From positions 1-64,000 of the IMG/VR virus record IMGVR_UViG_3300048591_000348: a DNA stretch of 64,000 bases; one strand, 5' to 3'. Under the pieces are notes generated by a model that saw only the letters and a program-made list of their open reading frames with translations, ran no database searches and had not been told where the DNA came from. The translations under genes and the position numbers were made by a program. Shown one piece after another: positions 48,338 to 56,273 of this stretch (position 1 is its first letter; each line of letters opens with the position of its first letter). The DNA comes from a virus.

Positions 48338-49060
48338 TTACGCAACCTTGCGGCTCGGCAGCTCTGGCCATGGGATATCGTTCGCCTCGGTTTCCGCGTC
48401 GAGAACCGTCCACCGCCAGGATCGCTTGCGAGACGCCCCCTTTTTTCCGCGGTATCGTCGATCGCTGCGCGTCTTGGTAATGTCGTTTGAAAGCCTCTCG
48501 AGGGCTGGCCGGAAGACGCTAGGAGAGATCGGCCCCAGCTCTTCCGCCTCGAAAAATTCGCTACACAACTCGCCGAACTCCTCGTGGGAATAGGTGCCGC
48601 ACCGATCCGCCATCCTGACCCACTCGACAAAGCGCTCCGCCACCGCATCGACGTCGATCTTCGACCTGACTCGCTCGCCGTTCGACCGGGTCGACGACGA
48701 TGGTTTTGGCGACTGGCGTGGCGCAGGAACGGGCGCAACGGTTGTTTCGATTTCGGAGATCCGTTCATCTTCCAGCGCATCGGACTGCGACCAGCCGTTC
48801 AACTCGATCATGGACAGGCGTATCTCTGCCAGCCAGTCCGGATCGCTGATCGGCTCACTGATCCATGCCTCGAACGCTTCCATGCTCTTGTTTTCCGGGC
48901 GCAAGCCCGGGTTCTTGAGGCAGGCCCGTTGATATGACGTGCCGGCGCCAGACCGAAGCTGCGCGCAAGATGCTGCGGCGTTTTCAGTCGGCGCCGGCGC
49001 GCGCCCCCCCATAGAGCGCAGCCCAACGCGGCGGCCGAATAGCCGGTCCGCTAGGCCCAT
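48338..49060 (-). CDS. First gene of the early left operon, unknown
   Basis: 240 residues from ATG 49060 (AAAGGGACC upstream). Basic N-terminal third, Pro/Ser-rich linker (APRQSPKPSSSTRSNG, about 110-125), then a helical domain: DAVAERFVEWVRMADRCGTYSHEEFGELCSEFFE with SPSVFRPALERLSND. The last domain resembles phage proteins placed between repressor and replication genes. It occupies the position of cro/cII in lambda; possibly a regulator. Confidence 0.55.
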   Translation of the reverse strand: MGLADRLFGRRVGLRSMGGRAPAPTENAAASCAQLRSGAGTSYQRACLKNPGLRPENKSMEAFEAWISEPISDPDWLAEIRLSMIELNGWSQSDALEDERISEIETTVAPVPAPRQSPKPSSSTRSNGERVRSKIDVDAVAERFVEWVRMADRCGTYSHEEFGELCSEFFEAEELGPISPSVFRPALERLSNDITKTRSDRRYRGKKGASRKRSWRWTVLDAETEANDIPWPELPSRKVA

Positions 49061-49178
49061 ATCCACGGTCCCTTTTGATTTTCCTGACGCGCCTGGAAAT
49101 GGGGGCGCATGCAACTGCGCGCGCCCCAAGTCCAGGGAGGAAGCTCCGACTCCCGGCATTCGGAAGTCTCATCATCTT

Positions 49179-49269
49179 GTTGCCAAAATCGAAACGTGAT
49201 GTCAATGCAGATAGGCAGCGTTGTGTATTTGGCAAGCCTACGTGGCGCTCAAGGTACGAAAATCGAAAC
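49179..49269. promoter_or_regulatory. Immunity operators and early left promoter
   Basis: Two copies of the 17-bp operator: GTTGCCAAAATCGAAAC (49179-49195) and GGTACGAAAATCGAAAC (49253-49269). Between them a minus-strand promoter TTGCCA, 16 bases, TATCTG (plus 49230-49235, 49208-49213) and a further TTGACA (plus 49200-49205) drive the leftward operon. The repressor gene starts at 49334. This is a classical two-operator switch arrangement. Confidence 0.72.
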
Positions 49270-49333
49270 ATGCGCACCGCGCGCGTTGGTGCTAGACCGA
49301 GACAGTAAGCAGTAAAGCGTGGAGACGAGAACG

Positions 49334-49888
49334 ATGGACAAGCCGGATAGAGACGTGATCGCCCTGTGGATGGAGGATGCTCTGCGGAGAAAGCCGCATC
49401 TGTCGCAATCGGGGCTGGCAGACCGGCTTGGGAGTCATCGATCCAAAGTCACCAAGATGCTGAACGGCAGCCGGAAAGTGAGCGGTCTAGAGCTTCCGAT
49501 CATCGAGACTTACCTCGAGGAGGTCAGCCCTTTATCCGGGATAGATGTCGTGGGGATCATATCATCCGCGTGGTATGAGACCGGCACCGAACCGAGGGTC
49601 GCGGAGCGCATCCCGAGGTCGCATTACGCCAAGCCATTGCATCAATGCGCGTTTCTGGTGCAGTCGGACATGCCCATGATTAGGGCCGGCGATGGCGATA
49701 TCGCGATCGGCGTCGCCGTGAATGCCGACAATCAGCCGATCCGGGGCGATCTGGTTGTTTGTCGGCAAAGCAGGGGCGGGCTGCACAACCTGTCCGTTGG
49801 GCGATACGTGAGCCAGAAAGAGATAGAAGGCATTCGTGGGGCGGCCGACATCGTGGCCGTCCTCGTCGAGATCAGACGACGGCCTTGA
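49334..49888 (+). CDS. CI-type repressor 1
   Basis: 184 residues from ATG 49334 (GGAG nine bases upstream). N-terminal HTH: LSQSGLADRLGSHRSKVTKMLNGSRK. C-terminal domain with DMPMIRAGDGDIAIGVAV and IRGDLVVCRQSRGGLHNL resembles the S24/LexA fold. The catalytic Ser-Met and the Lys are not clear, so it may not self-cleave. It divergently faces the early left operon across two operators. Probably the main maintainer of lysogeny. Confidence 0.78.
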   Translation: MDKPDRDVIALWMEDALRRKPHLSQSGLADRLGSHRSKVTKMLNGSRKVSGLELPIIETYLEEVSPLSGIDVVGIISSAWYETGTEPRVAERIPRSHYAKPLHQCAFLVQSDMPMIRAGDGDIAIGVAVNADNQPIRGDLVVCRQSRGGLHNLSVGRYVSQKEIEGIRGAADIVAVLVEIRRRP

Positions 49889-50120
49889 CCGACCCAGAGC
49901 GGGGCGGTCGGCCCGGCCGCATCCGCGGCGACGGCCGATCGAGCACGTCCGTGGGCGTGACCCTTCCCCCGCTCAGCTCGTAGATTTTCGCGATCCTCTC
50001 CGGATTCGGAGGCATGGAGCCGTTGATCCAGCGGCGCACCGTGCTTTCGGTGACGCGCATCTGTTCCGCCAGCCAGGCCGGCGATGCTCCTATAGAGTCT
50101 AGCCATTCTCGAATGCGCAT
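49872..50120 (-). CDS. Cro-like HTH protein
   Basis: 82 residues from MRIREWLDSIGASPAWLAEQ. HTH ASPAWLAEQMRVTESTVRRWINGSMPP is XRE-type; the tail is basic and short. It converges on repressor 1 (3' ends overlap 17 bases) and diverges from repressor 2. Only seven bases separate a near-consensus -10 from its ATG. Likely the Cro partner of repressor 2. Confidence 0.72.
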   Translation of the reverse strand: MRIREWLDSIGASPAWLAEQMRVTESTVRRWINGSMPPNPERIAKIYELSGGRVTPTDVLDRPSPRMRPGRPPRSGSVKAVV

Positions 50121-50127
50121 GGCCCAA

Positions 50128-50207
50128 AATATACGTGCGACGCACACGCCAGTCAACAGAATTAACGTGACGCGCAGCTATACATTGATTGAACGATATA
50201 CGTTCAA
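50128..50207. promoter_or_regulatory. Cro-like gene promoter and second-type operator
   Basis: Minus strand: TTGACT (plus 50151-50156), 17 bases, TATATT (plus 50128-50133); the spacer carries GTGCG-T-CGCAC. Further right, TTGAACGATATACGTTCAA (50189-50207) is a perfect 19-bp palindrome of the second operator type. It also contains a leftward TTGAAC, 17 bases, TGTATA. Confidence 0.68.
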
Positions 50208-50282
50208 GATCCGCCTTCCTACTATCGCACTCCCGCGCTAGATGCGCGGTGTGTAGCAACTGGTGGAATTTCGGGCTGCATC

Positions 50283-50855
50283 ATGAATCGAATATTGGAG
50301 CTTCGGCGGGCGGCCGGATTGAGCAGAAAGCAGCTCGGCGACGCGGTTGGCGTCGAGCAAAACACCATTCGTCGGTACGAGACAGGAGAGATCAGCATAT
50401 CTCTTGATATGCTCCAAGCGATTGCGACCGCACTGCGGTGCGACGTTGCGGATCTTATAGCGAGCGACGGCGGCCTTGAAGACGACGTTGCACTGGAGAT
50501 CCCGGCGTTTGGCATGCTGGCGATCACATCGGCGATAGGCAGGCGGGGGCTGAAGATTTATCGGGTACTTACCGATGTCCTTGCAGACGCTGACATAAGG
50601 CGGAGTCATCGGCTGCTCGTCGACGAGAGTAACGAAGCGTGCTCGGCCCGCAAGGCCGGTGACGCGCTGGTTTTGCGCATATCGACGGGGCCACTCCTGT
50701 TGCGGCAATACCTACCGCCTCACCTTCTCGTCACGAACAGGTTTGGCGTCGACAACTCCACCCTCAAGCTGAACGATCGGACGCTGCGCGTCGACGTCGT
50801 TGGCATTGTTATTGAGCCCATAATCGACGGCGGCATCTCCGATACCGCCCACTGA
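50283..50855 (+). CDS. CI-type repressor 2 (XRE)
   Basis: 190 residues. HTH: LSRKQLGDAVGVEQNTIRRYETGEI followed by MLQAIATALRCDVADLI, typical of XRE repressors. The C-terminal half (DIRRSHRLLVDESNEACSARKAGDALVLRI) resembles peptidase S24-like domains without an evident Ser-Lys dyad. Divergent from the Cro-like gene. A second repressor in the same region is unusual. Confidence 0.75.
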   Translation: MNRILELRRAAGLSRKQLGDAVGVEQNTIRRYETGEISISLDMLQAIATALRCDVADLIASDGGLEDDVALEIPAFGMLAITSAIGRRGLKIYRVLTDVLADADIRRSHRLLVDESNEACSARKAGDALVLRISTGPLLLRQYLPPHLLVTNRFGVDNSTLKLNDRTLRVDVVGIVIEPIIDGGISDTAH

Positions 50856-51488
50856 CGGGGGTGTTGGGGCGCGGGGTGGTGATAGCGACAGACGTCCGAT
50901 AACCCCAAAGAACCCGCTTTCAACTCCCGACCACCGCCCGTCCTCGACGATGTCGCGCACGACCCACGGTAAGATCGGTCCAGACCCCACATTGCGCCAT
51001 CTGGCGACGTACTGCCTGCCGATTTCCGCCCCTGTAGCCGTGTCTCGCGTCCAATCCCCTGTTGGCTGTGGCGCGACCCAGAATCGTTTGTGTTGATCGT
51101 TTGCGGCTCGCTTGATGTTCGGCGCCGCTGCGGGTGAGCGATGAGCGCGCACCATCTGGCCGCCTCTAGAGTTTAGGCTGGCCAGAATGACCGAGCCCGC
51201 AACGATGGTTAGATAGCGAACCAGATCCTCGATCGGCGGGGGCGCAATCCCCCATCGGGGCGGTGCGAGCACGATTGCGTGCGCCACTACAGATAGAGCG
51301 GCGCACGCCAACCCGGACAAGATCCCGAACCGAACCGAGCAAATCGCGACAACGAGCATGTACGCGGTCGCGATCCACTCGTTCAAAGCGCCACCACCAA
51401 CAAACAGCGCGCCCGCAGCCGTCACGAGGAGGGTGAGGCTGGCCGGCAAGAGAACATCTTGTTTTACATCGACAGGAATCGGAAACAT
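50712..51488 (-). CDS. Membrane protein with DUF4118-like sensor segment
   Basis: 258 residues from MFPIPVDVKQDVLLPASLT. Four closely spaced membrane helices (about 10-115): LLVTAAGALFVGGGALNEW, IATAYMLVVAICSVRFGIL, SGLACAALSVVAHAIVLAP, YLTIVAGSVILASL. This is the DUF4118 layout of sensor kinases such as KdpD but without a kinase. The cytoplasmic tail contains ARWRNVGSGPILPWVVRDIVEDG. The 3' end overlaps repressor 2 antisense by 144 bases. Could be a superinfection-exclusion or lysogeny gene. Confidence 0.6.
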   Translation of the reverse strand: MFPIPVDVKQDVLLPASLTLLVTAAGALFVGGGALNEWIATAYMLVVAICSVRFGILSGLACAALSVVAHAIVLAPPRWGIAPPPIEDLVRYLTIVAGSVILASLNSRGGQMVRAHRSPAAAPNIKRAANDQHKRFWVAPQPTGDWTRDTATGAEIGRQYVARWRNVGSGPILPWVVRDIVEDGRWSGVESGFFGVIGRLSLSPPRAPTPPSVGGIGDAAVDYGLNNNANDVDAQRPIVQLEGGVVDAKPVRDEKVRR

Positions 51489-51594
51489 CCCCCCCCACGC
51501 ACAAATCCGAACGCCAAACATCCGCCAAGCTTACGCTACGCGGTCGCATCGCGACTATTGCCCGTGGCAATGTGGCGCACTTAAGGCCGCAACA

Positions 51595-51633
51595 CGTTCA
51601 TTATTGACAAATGAACGCGTCACGTTCATTGAT
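51595..51633 (+). promoter_or_regulatory. Recombination operon promoter with operator in spacer
   Basis: TTGACA (51604-51609), 18 bases, ATTGAT. The 19-bp palindrome ATGAACGCGTCACGTTCAT (51611-51629) fills the spacer and a further CGTTCA lies at 51595-51600. Same half-sites and N5 spacing as at 50189-50207. Confidence 0.65.
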
Positions 51634-51665
51634 GGTCCATCGGACGCGACTCGGGGAGGGGAATA

Positions 51666-51959
51666 ATGCAATTTGACTTCCGATACCGATCGGCTGCGGG
51701 GGATCGTGCGTTCATAGACGCCGCAGCCAGTGCTGAGGTGTCTCTCGCGTTCCATGACGAGACGGGGGCAATCGATTTCGACATCGGTCGCATCGCGCTC
51801 AATGGCATCGAGATCGACGAGTGGTCGGGGCTCTATCACGACATCCACGACTACGTCTGCTCGGCATGTTCCGCTGAAATACTCGCTGCCTTGGATCCTA
51901 TCGCCAAAAGAGCGGTGAATGTCCATCGGGCGATCGGGCGCAGCAGACCGTCTGTCTAA
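51666..51959 (+). CDS. Hypothetical first gene of the recombination operon
   Basis: 97 residues (MQFDFRYRSAAGDRAFIDAA). Beta-rich first half, helical second half with CSACSAEILAALDPIAKRAV. GGGGAGGGG lies upstream. No family recognised. Confidence 0.55.
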   Translation: MQFDFRYRSAAGDRAFIDAAASAEVSLAFHDETGAIDFDIGRIALNGIEIDEWSGLYHDIHDYVCSACSAEILAALDPIAKRAVNVHRAIGRSRPSV

Positions 51960-51993
51960 TCAGAAAGCTGATATCTAGATCGGGATAATAGTC

Positions 51994-53040
51994 ATGGCTG
52001 ATGGTAATCAGGAATGGGCTTACTACCGCGCTGCACTTCGCGGTGAATTAGGGCCGATCAAAGAGTCCGACCCACAGACGGGATACTACCGCCACTACAC
52101 CGACAATGAGGTCGCCATTTGGCGCGAAGGCGGCTCGGTCCTGATGTTGGTTGGGACGGAAAATGTTGAAGATCCAATCGACCAAGGTCGCATCTGGATC
52201 TCCTGCGCCAAGAAGCCCGTCAGCTACGATCGGTATGTTGCGAAGCAAGAGACAGGATCTTGGTCGCCTCTTCCCGAAGCGACCGACGAGGCACAGCCCG
52301 GGGCCGGCCACAACAGTGGCAACGTCGATGCCTACATCAAGATGCGTGAGGAACTGCTTGGCGAGGTCAGCGAGTCGTCAGCCTTTTACGCCAAGAACCC
52401 AGTCACCACGAAAGATGACGCTGACCGGGCGCAAGACTGGGGTGACCGTCTAGCGAAGTCGGCCAAGGCCGCGGACAAAATGCGGCTCGAAGAAACGGAG
52501 CCGCTGCGGGCGAAGATCGACGAGATCAACGCCAAGTGGAGCGGCATCATCAAGCCCGCCGAGCGGCAGGCGGCGGATCTTCGAGGGCTGGCACAAACCT
52601 GGGGCAAGGCAGAGGCGGCACGCCTTCGGAAGGAGGCGGAGGAAAAGTCTCGGCGAGAATGGGAGGCGCAGCAGCAGAAGGTGCGCGAAGAGCGCGAGGC
52701 TGCCCGCAAAAAGGCAGAGGAAGAGGCTGCCGCCAAGGGCGAAGATGCGCCGCAGGATGATCTTGGCTTCGACCTGCCGCTCGCGCCGCCCCCGCGGCCG
52801 ACCGTCAAGGCTCCAGACATCAAGCTCGGAACCGGCACCGTTGGCAATCGGCGCAGCGTGAAGACGGCGCCCGTCATGCAGGCTGTCATCGTCAATCTCA
52901 AAGAAGCTGCGCTCTACCTCGTTGAGCAGAACCACCCCGAGCTCGTGGCGCTTGTCCAGAGGCTCGCCGACAAGGGCGCCAAGTCGAAGATGCCGATGCC
53001 CGGCACGCAGCTTGTCGAGAAAGAAGAGACGGCGGCTTAG
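51994..53040 (+). CDS. Coiled-coil protein of the recombination operon
   Basis: 348 residues. N-terminal part (WREGGSVLMLVGTENVED, then GAGHNSG) and a long charged helix (about 120-260; EAEEKSRREWEAQQQKVREERE), followed by a Pro-rich linker and a C-terminal helical domain with VIVNLKEAALYLVEQNHPELVALVQRL. Proteins of this kind precede exonuclease/annealing genes in rhizobial phages. A scaffold or partner for recombination is plausible. Confidence 0.6.
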   Translation: MADGNQEWAYYRAALRGELGPIKESDPQTGYYRHYTDNEVAIWREGGSVLMLVGTENVEDPIDQGRIWISCAKKPVSYDRYVAKQETGSWSPLPEATDEAQPGAGHNSGNVDAYIKMREELLGEVSESSAFYAKNPVTTKDDADRAQDWGDRLAKSAKAADKMRLEETEPLRAKIDEINAKWSGIIKPAERQAADLRGLAQTWGKAEAARLRKEAEEKSRREWEAQQQKVREEREAARKKAEEEAAAKGEDAPQDDLGFDLPLAPPPRPTVKAPDIKLGTGTVGNRRSVKTAPVMQAVIVNLKEAALYLVEQNHPELVALVQRLADKGAKSKMPMPGTQLVEKEETAA

Positions 53041-53053
53041 GGGAGGAAGGCAC

Positions 53054-53347
53054 ATGCGACGCACTTTTGCATACGGAGTCGAGCTTGCCGGCATCGGAGA
53101 AATTTTCGGGAGTTACATCGCCGACTGCGGCGACATCGACCTCATCGAGCTTCCAGACGGCGAGGAAGTGACGATGGATTTGCGCGGCAATGCGAGCCAT
53201 CGCAGTCCGCTCTGCCGGGCACTCGCCGAGGCGGTTTACCGCGAGCTTATGTCATCGCCTGCCGCGGCCATCGAGCAAATCGCGGCAACACAGCCGCACG
53301 AGGACTGGTCGAGCTACGCGCCAGCTACGATTTGGGGGAATCCATGA
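53054..53347 (+). CDS. Hypothetical protein
   Basis: 97 residues from MRRTFAYGVELAGIGEIFG, with GGGGAGGAAGG upstream. Beta-rich first half and helical second half. Its stop overlaps the exonuclease start by four bases. Function unknown. Confidence 0.55.
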   Translation: MRRTFAYGVELAGIGEIFGSYIADCGDIDLIELPDGEEVTMDLRGNASHRSPLCRALAEAVYRELMSSPAAAIEQIAATQPHEDWSSYAPATIWGNP

Positions 53348-54216
53348 GCGCCGTTATCATTGATGCTTCGGGATACATTTACCGCGCTTTCTACGCGCTA
53401 CCACCTATCCAGCGTGGCGATGGGATGCCCACGGGGGCCGTGCTTGGATATTGCAACATGCTGTGGCGTCTGAAGCGTGACTTTGTGACAGCGAGCCATT
53501 TTGCTGTTGTCTTCGACAAGGGGAAGTCGGCAAAGAGAACTGCGATCTATCCGGACTACAAGGCCCAACGGAAACCTCAACCAGAAGAGTTGTTGCAGCA
53601 GTTGGATCTTGTTCGTGATGCCACACGCGCCTTCGGCTTCACAGTCGTGGAGTCTGACGGGGTCGAGGCCGACGATCTCCTGGCGAGTTATGCCGAGGTC
53701 TTCCGCGACAATTTGGACGACGTGACTATCGTCTCTCCGGATAAGGACTTGATCCAGCTCATCCGGGATGGGGTTTCGGTTTTTTGTCCGCTGAAGGGGC
53801 GACTTGTTGGCGTCTCTGACTCTCTCGACAAGTTCGGCGTCCCGCCGCGCCTCTCGGTTGATGCGCAGGCGCTGATTGGAGACCCGACCGACAACATCCC
53901 TGGTGTTCCGTCGATTGGCCCTAAGACGGCCGGGAAGCTGCTAAGTCAGTTCGGCTCCCTGGACAATCTCCTGGCCAATGCCGATGAGGTTCAGCCCGAG
54001 CGATATCGTAGAGCTATTCAAAACAACATCGATCTCGCCTTGTTGAGCAGGACGCTCGCGACTCTCGATCGGGACGTCCCGCTGCCGCTTGCGCTCTCTG
54101 CACTCGAGGCAAAGGACGTCGATGTGGAAACGCTCATGGCTTTTGCGCGTGAGATGGAGTTTGCGAGTTTCGAGGCCGACGTCGCGAAATTCTATCGCAT
54201 CGGAGATGCCGCATGA
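53344..54216 (+). CDS. 5'-3' exonuclease / flap nuclease
   Basis: 290 residues from MSAVIIDASGYIYRAFYALP. The active-site Asp of the FEN fold are visible: IIDASGYIYRAF, VVFDKGKSAKRT (R-x-x-x-P-x-YK follows as IYPDYKAQRK), GVEADDLLAS, VSPDKDLIQL, and the helix-hairpin-helix DPTDNIPGVPSIGPKTAGKLL. Length and motifs match the N-terminal domain of Pol I and T5 D15. Removes RNA primers or processes ends for recombination. Confidence 0.92.
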   Translation: MSAVIIDASGYIYRAFYALPPIQRGDGMPTGAVLGYCNMLWRLKRDFVTASHFAVVFDKGKSAKRTAIYPDYKAQRKPQPEELLQQLDLVRDATRAFGFTVVESDGVEADDLLASYAEVFRDNLDDVTIVSPDKDLIQLIRDGVSVFCPLKGRLVGVSDSLDKFGVPPRLSVDAQALIGDPTDNIPGVPSIGPKTAGKLLSQFGSLDNLLANADEVQPERYRRAIQNNIDLALLSRTLATLDRDVPLPLALSALEAKDVDVETLMAFAREMEFASFEADVAKFYRIGDAA

Positions 54217-55121
54217 GCGATACCGATATTGAAATTCTCGCTCCGGTCGAGAGCAAAGACGAAAGCATGGCGATCTCCCTCGCAAGGGCAGAGATCGATC
54301 AGCAGATTTCCACCGCCAAAGCATATCCGCGGTCTATCGAGAAGGCCGTCAAGGGCATCACGGCGCTTGCTCTGCTCGATGTGGAAACCGCTCAATCCTG
54401 CACTTATGCGCTCCCGAGAGGTGGCAAGCCGATCACCGGCCCGTCTGCACGGTTTGCCGAGATCGTCTTTTCCCAGTGGGGCAACGCTCGGGTGTCTGCC
54501 CGCGTGGTGCATGTGGACAAGACCGATAAGTATATCGAGGCGGAGGGCATCTTCCACGATCTCGAGACGAACACGGCCAGGCGCGCTCTTGTTCGTCGCC
54601 GCATCTCAGACAAGCACGGCCGCGTGCTTAGCGACGACATGATCACCGTCACGGGAAACGCGGCGGCATCTATTGCGTCGCGCAATGCGATCCTTGCCGG
54701 CATCCCTAAAGCGGCCTGGGGGAAGGCATACGACAAGTGTCTTGCTGCTTTGCGTGGGGACGTGAAAACACTCAGTGTCACGCGCGATGAAGCGATGAAG
54801 AATTTCGCCGCATTCGGCGTGACCCCGGAGCAGGTTTTCGCAGCGCTCGACGTTGCCGGGATCGCCGACGTCACGACTGATCACATCGTAACGCTGCGGG
54901 CCATGTTCGCTACGCTCAAGAACGGCGAAGCGACCGTTGAGGAGATGTTTCCGCCGGCGAAAACGGCAAAGCCGTCGATCGCCAAGGGTACGAAGGCGCC
55001 GCCACCGCCTCCCGAGAACGGATCGACCGTTGCCCAGCAGGAGGACGAAGCCCCGACGCGGGCCGCCGCGAAGGTGGCCGTCGTTCGCCGCGTTCCGCCG
55101 CCGCCGCCACCGGCTGAATAG
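54213..55121 (+). CDS. Putative single-strand annealing protein
   Basis: 302 residues. The conserved centre TALALLDVETAQSCTYALPRGGKPITGPSARFAEI, WGNARVSARVV and NAAASIASRNAILAGIPKAAW match a widespread phage family encoded beside exonucleases. The C-terminal about 60 residues are a flexible Pro/Lys tail (PPPPPENGS). Annealing function is inferred from operon context with the exonuclease; the fold is not certain. Confidence 0.6.
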   Translation: MSDTDIEILAPVESKDESMAISLARAEIDQQISTAKAYPRSIEKAVKGITALALLDVETAQSCTYALPRGGKPITGPSARFAEIVFSQWGNARVSARVVHVDKTDKYIEAEGIFHDLETNTARRALVRRRISDKHGRVLSDDMITVTGNAAASIASRNAILAGIPKAAWGKAYDKCLAALRGDVKTLSVTRDEAMKNFAAFGVTPEQVFAALDVAGIADVTTDHIVTLRAMFATLKNGEATVEEMFPPAKTAKPSIAKGTKAPPPPPENGSTVAQQEDEAPTRAAAKVAVVRRVPPPPPPAE

Positions 55122-55132
55122 GGGGGGGTGGG

Positions 55133-55276
55133 ATGCGCATGCTCTCAATCAACACCTTCGACACGCACATTGGATTTTGGCAGGAGAATGCCAACGATCC
55201 CTCCTTTCAGCGCGATATCTACTTGAACGTTCATGCTGTCGAGCTTCTCTCACATCACGGATTGCTAGATGGCTGA
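55133..55276 (+). CDS. Small hypothetical protein
   Basis: 47 residues (MRMLSINTFDTHIGFWQENA...), with an eight-G tract four bases upstream. Its end overlaps the next ATG by eight bases. Probably translated; function unknown. Confidence 0.5.
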   Translation: MRMLSINTFDTHIGFWQENANDPSFQRDIYLNVHAVELLSHHGLLDG

Positions 55277-56273
55277 CAAAACCAGCATAGAGTGGACGCG
55301 CGACCTCGACGGAAACCCTGGTGCGACATGGAACCCGATCACGGGATGCTCGATCGTCTCGCCAGGATGCACAAACTGCTACGCTATGCAGCTCGCCGGC
55401 ACGAGACTGCGTCACCATGAGAGCCGCGCCGGCTTGACGCGCGAGGTCAACGGCAACCACGTCTGGACGGGCGACGTTCGGCTCAACGAGCAGTGGCTGA
55501 CTCAGCCGCTGAAATGGACGCGCCCGCGCCAGATCTTCGTCTGCGCGCACGGCGACCTGTTTCACGAGCACGTGCCCGACGAATGGATCGACCGCGTTTT
55601 CGCGGTGATGGCGCTCTGCCCGCAGCACACGTTTCAGGTGCTCACGAAGCGGTCAGCGCGGATGCGGGAGTACGTTTCCGAGGTTCGCGCAACTTGGGCC
55701 AAGCCAGGCGTCGCGTCGCCGGGCAGCGAGCGCATCCGCTTGCAGATGTGCACCATCAAGGGCGTTGACGAGGACGATTATCAGACTGGTCTCGCTGAGT
55801 GGCCCCTCCCTAACGTCTGGATCGGCGTCAGCGCTGAGGATCAGCGCCGCGCCGACGAGCGCATTCCGGATCTGATCGAAACACCAGCAGCCGTGCGGTT
55901 CGTCAGCGCTGAGCCGCTGCTCGGGCCAATCGAGTTCCGCGATATCTGGGACGGCATCGACGTGTTGCGCCGACGATCTGGAGCAACCCTAGACTGGGTC
56001 ATCGTCGGCGGTGAGAGCGGCCGCAACGCGCGCCCAATGAAGAGAGAGTGGGCCGATAGCATTGTCAGCCAGTGCAAAGACGCTTGCACTCCCGTTTTCG
56101 TGAAGCAGCTAGGCGCCGCCTTCTCGGACGAAACGGACGGGATTGCCGGTGCGTCGTTGCGCGTATCGAGCGAAGCCACAGGCCTCATATCGCGTCGACT
56201 CAATGATCGCAAAGGTGGCGATATGGCCGAATGGCCCGAGGCTCTCCGCGTGAGGGAGATGCCCCATGCGTAA
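55269..56273 (+). CDS. DUF5131 / phage Gp37-Gp68 family protein
   Basis: 334 residues. TSIEWT, WNPITGC, then IVSPGCTNCYAM (three clustered Cys), FVCAHGDLFHEHVPDEWIDRVF, QVLTKRSARM, LPNVWIGVSAEDQ, RFVSAEPLLGPI, and WVIVGGESGRNARPM are the complete family signature. The fold is radical-SAM-like; the substrate is not known. Often found in phage recombination operons. Confidence 0.88.
   Translation: MADKTSIEWTRDLDGNPGATWNPITGCSIVSPGCTNCYAMQLAGTRLRHHESRAGLTREVNGNHVWTGDVRLNEQWLTQPLKWTRPRQIFVCAHGDLFHEHVPDEWIDRVFAVMALCPQHTFQVLTKRSARMREYVSEVRATWAKPGVASPGSERIRLQMCTIKGVDEDDYQTGLAEWPLPNVWIGVSAEDQRRADERIPDLIETPAAVRFVSAEPLLGPIEFRDIWDGIDVLRRRSGATLDWVIVGGESGRNARPMKREWADSIVSQCKDACTPVFVKQLGAAFSDETDGIAGASLRVSSEATGLISRRLNDRKGGDMAEWPEALRVREMPHA

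Noticed and set aside
48738-48756. GTTTCGATTTCGGAGAT as another 17-bp operator
   Set aside because: The right half is degenerate and the site is inside a coding region.
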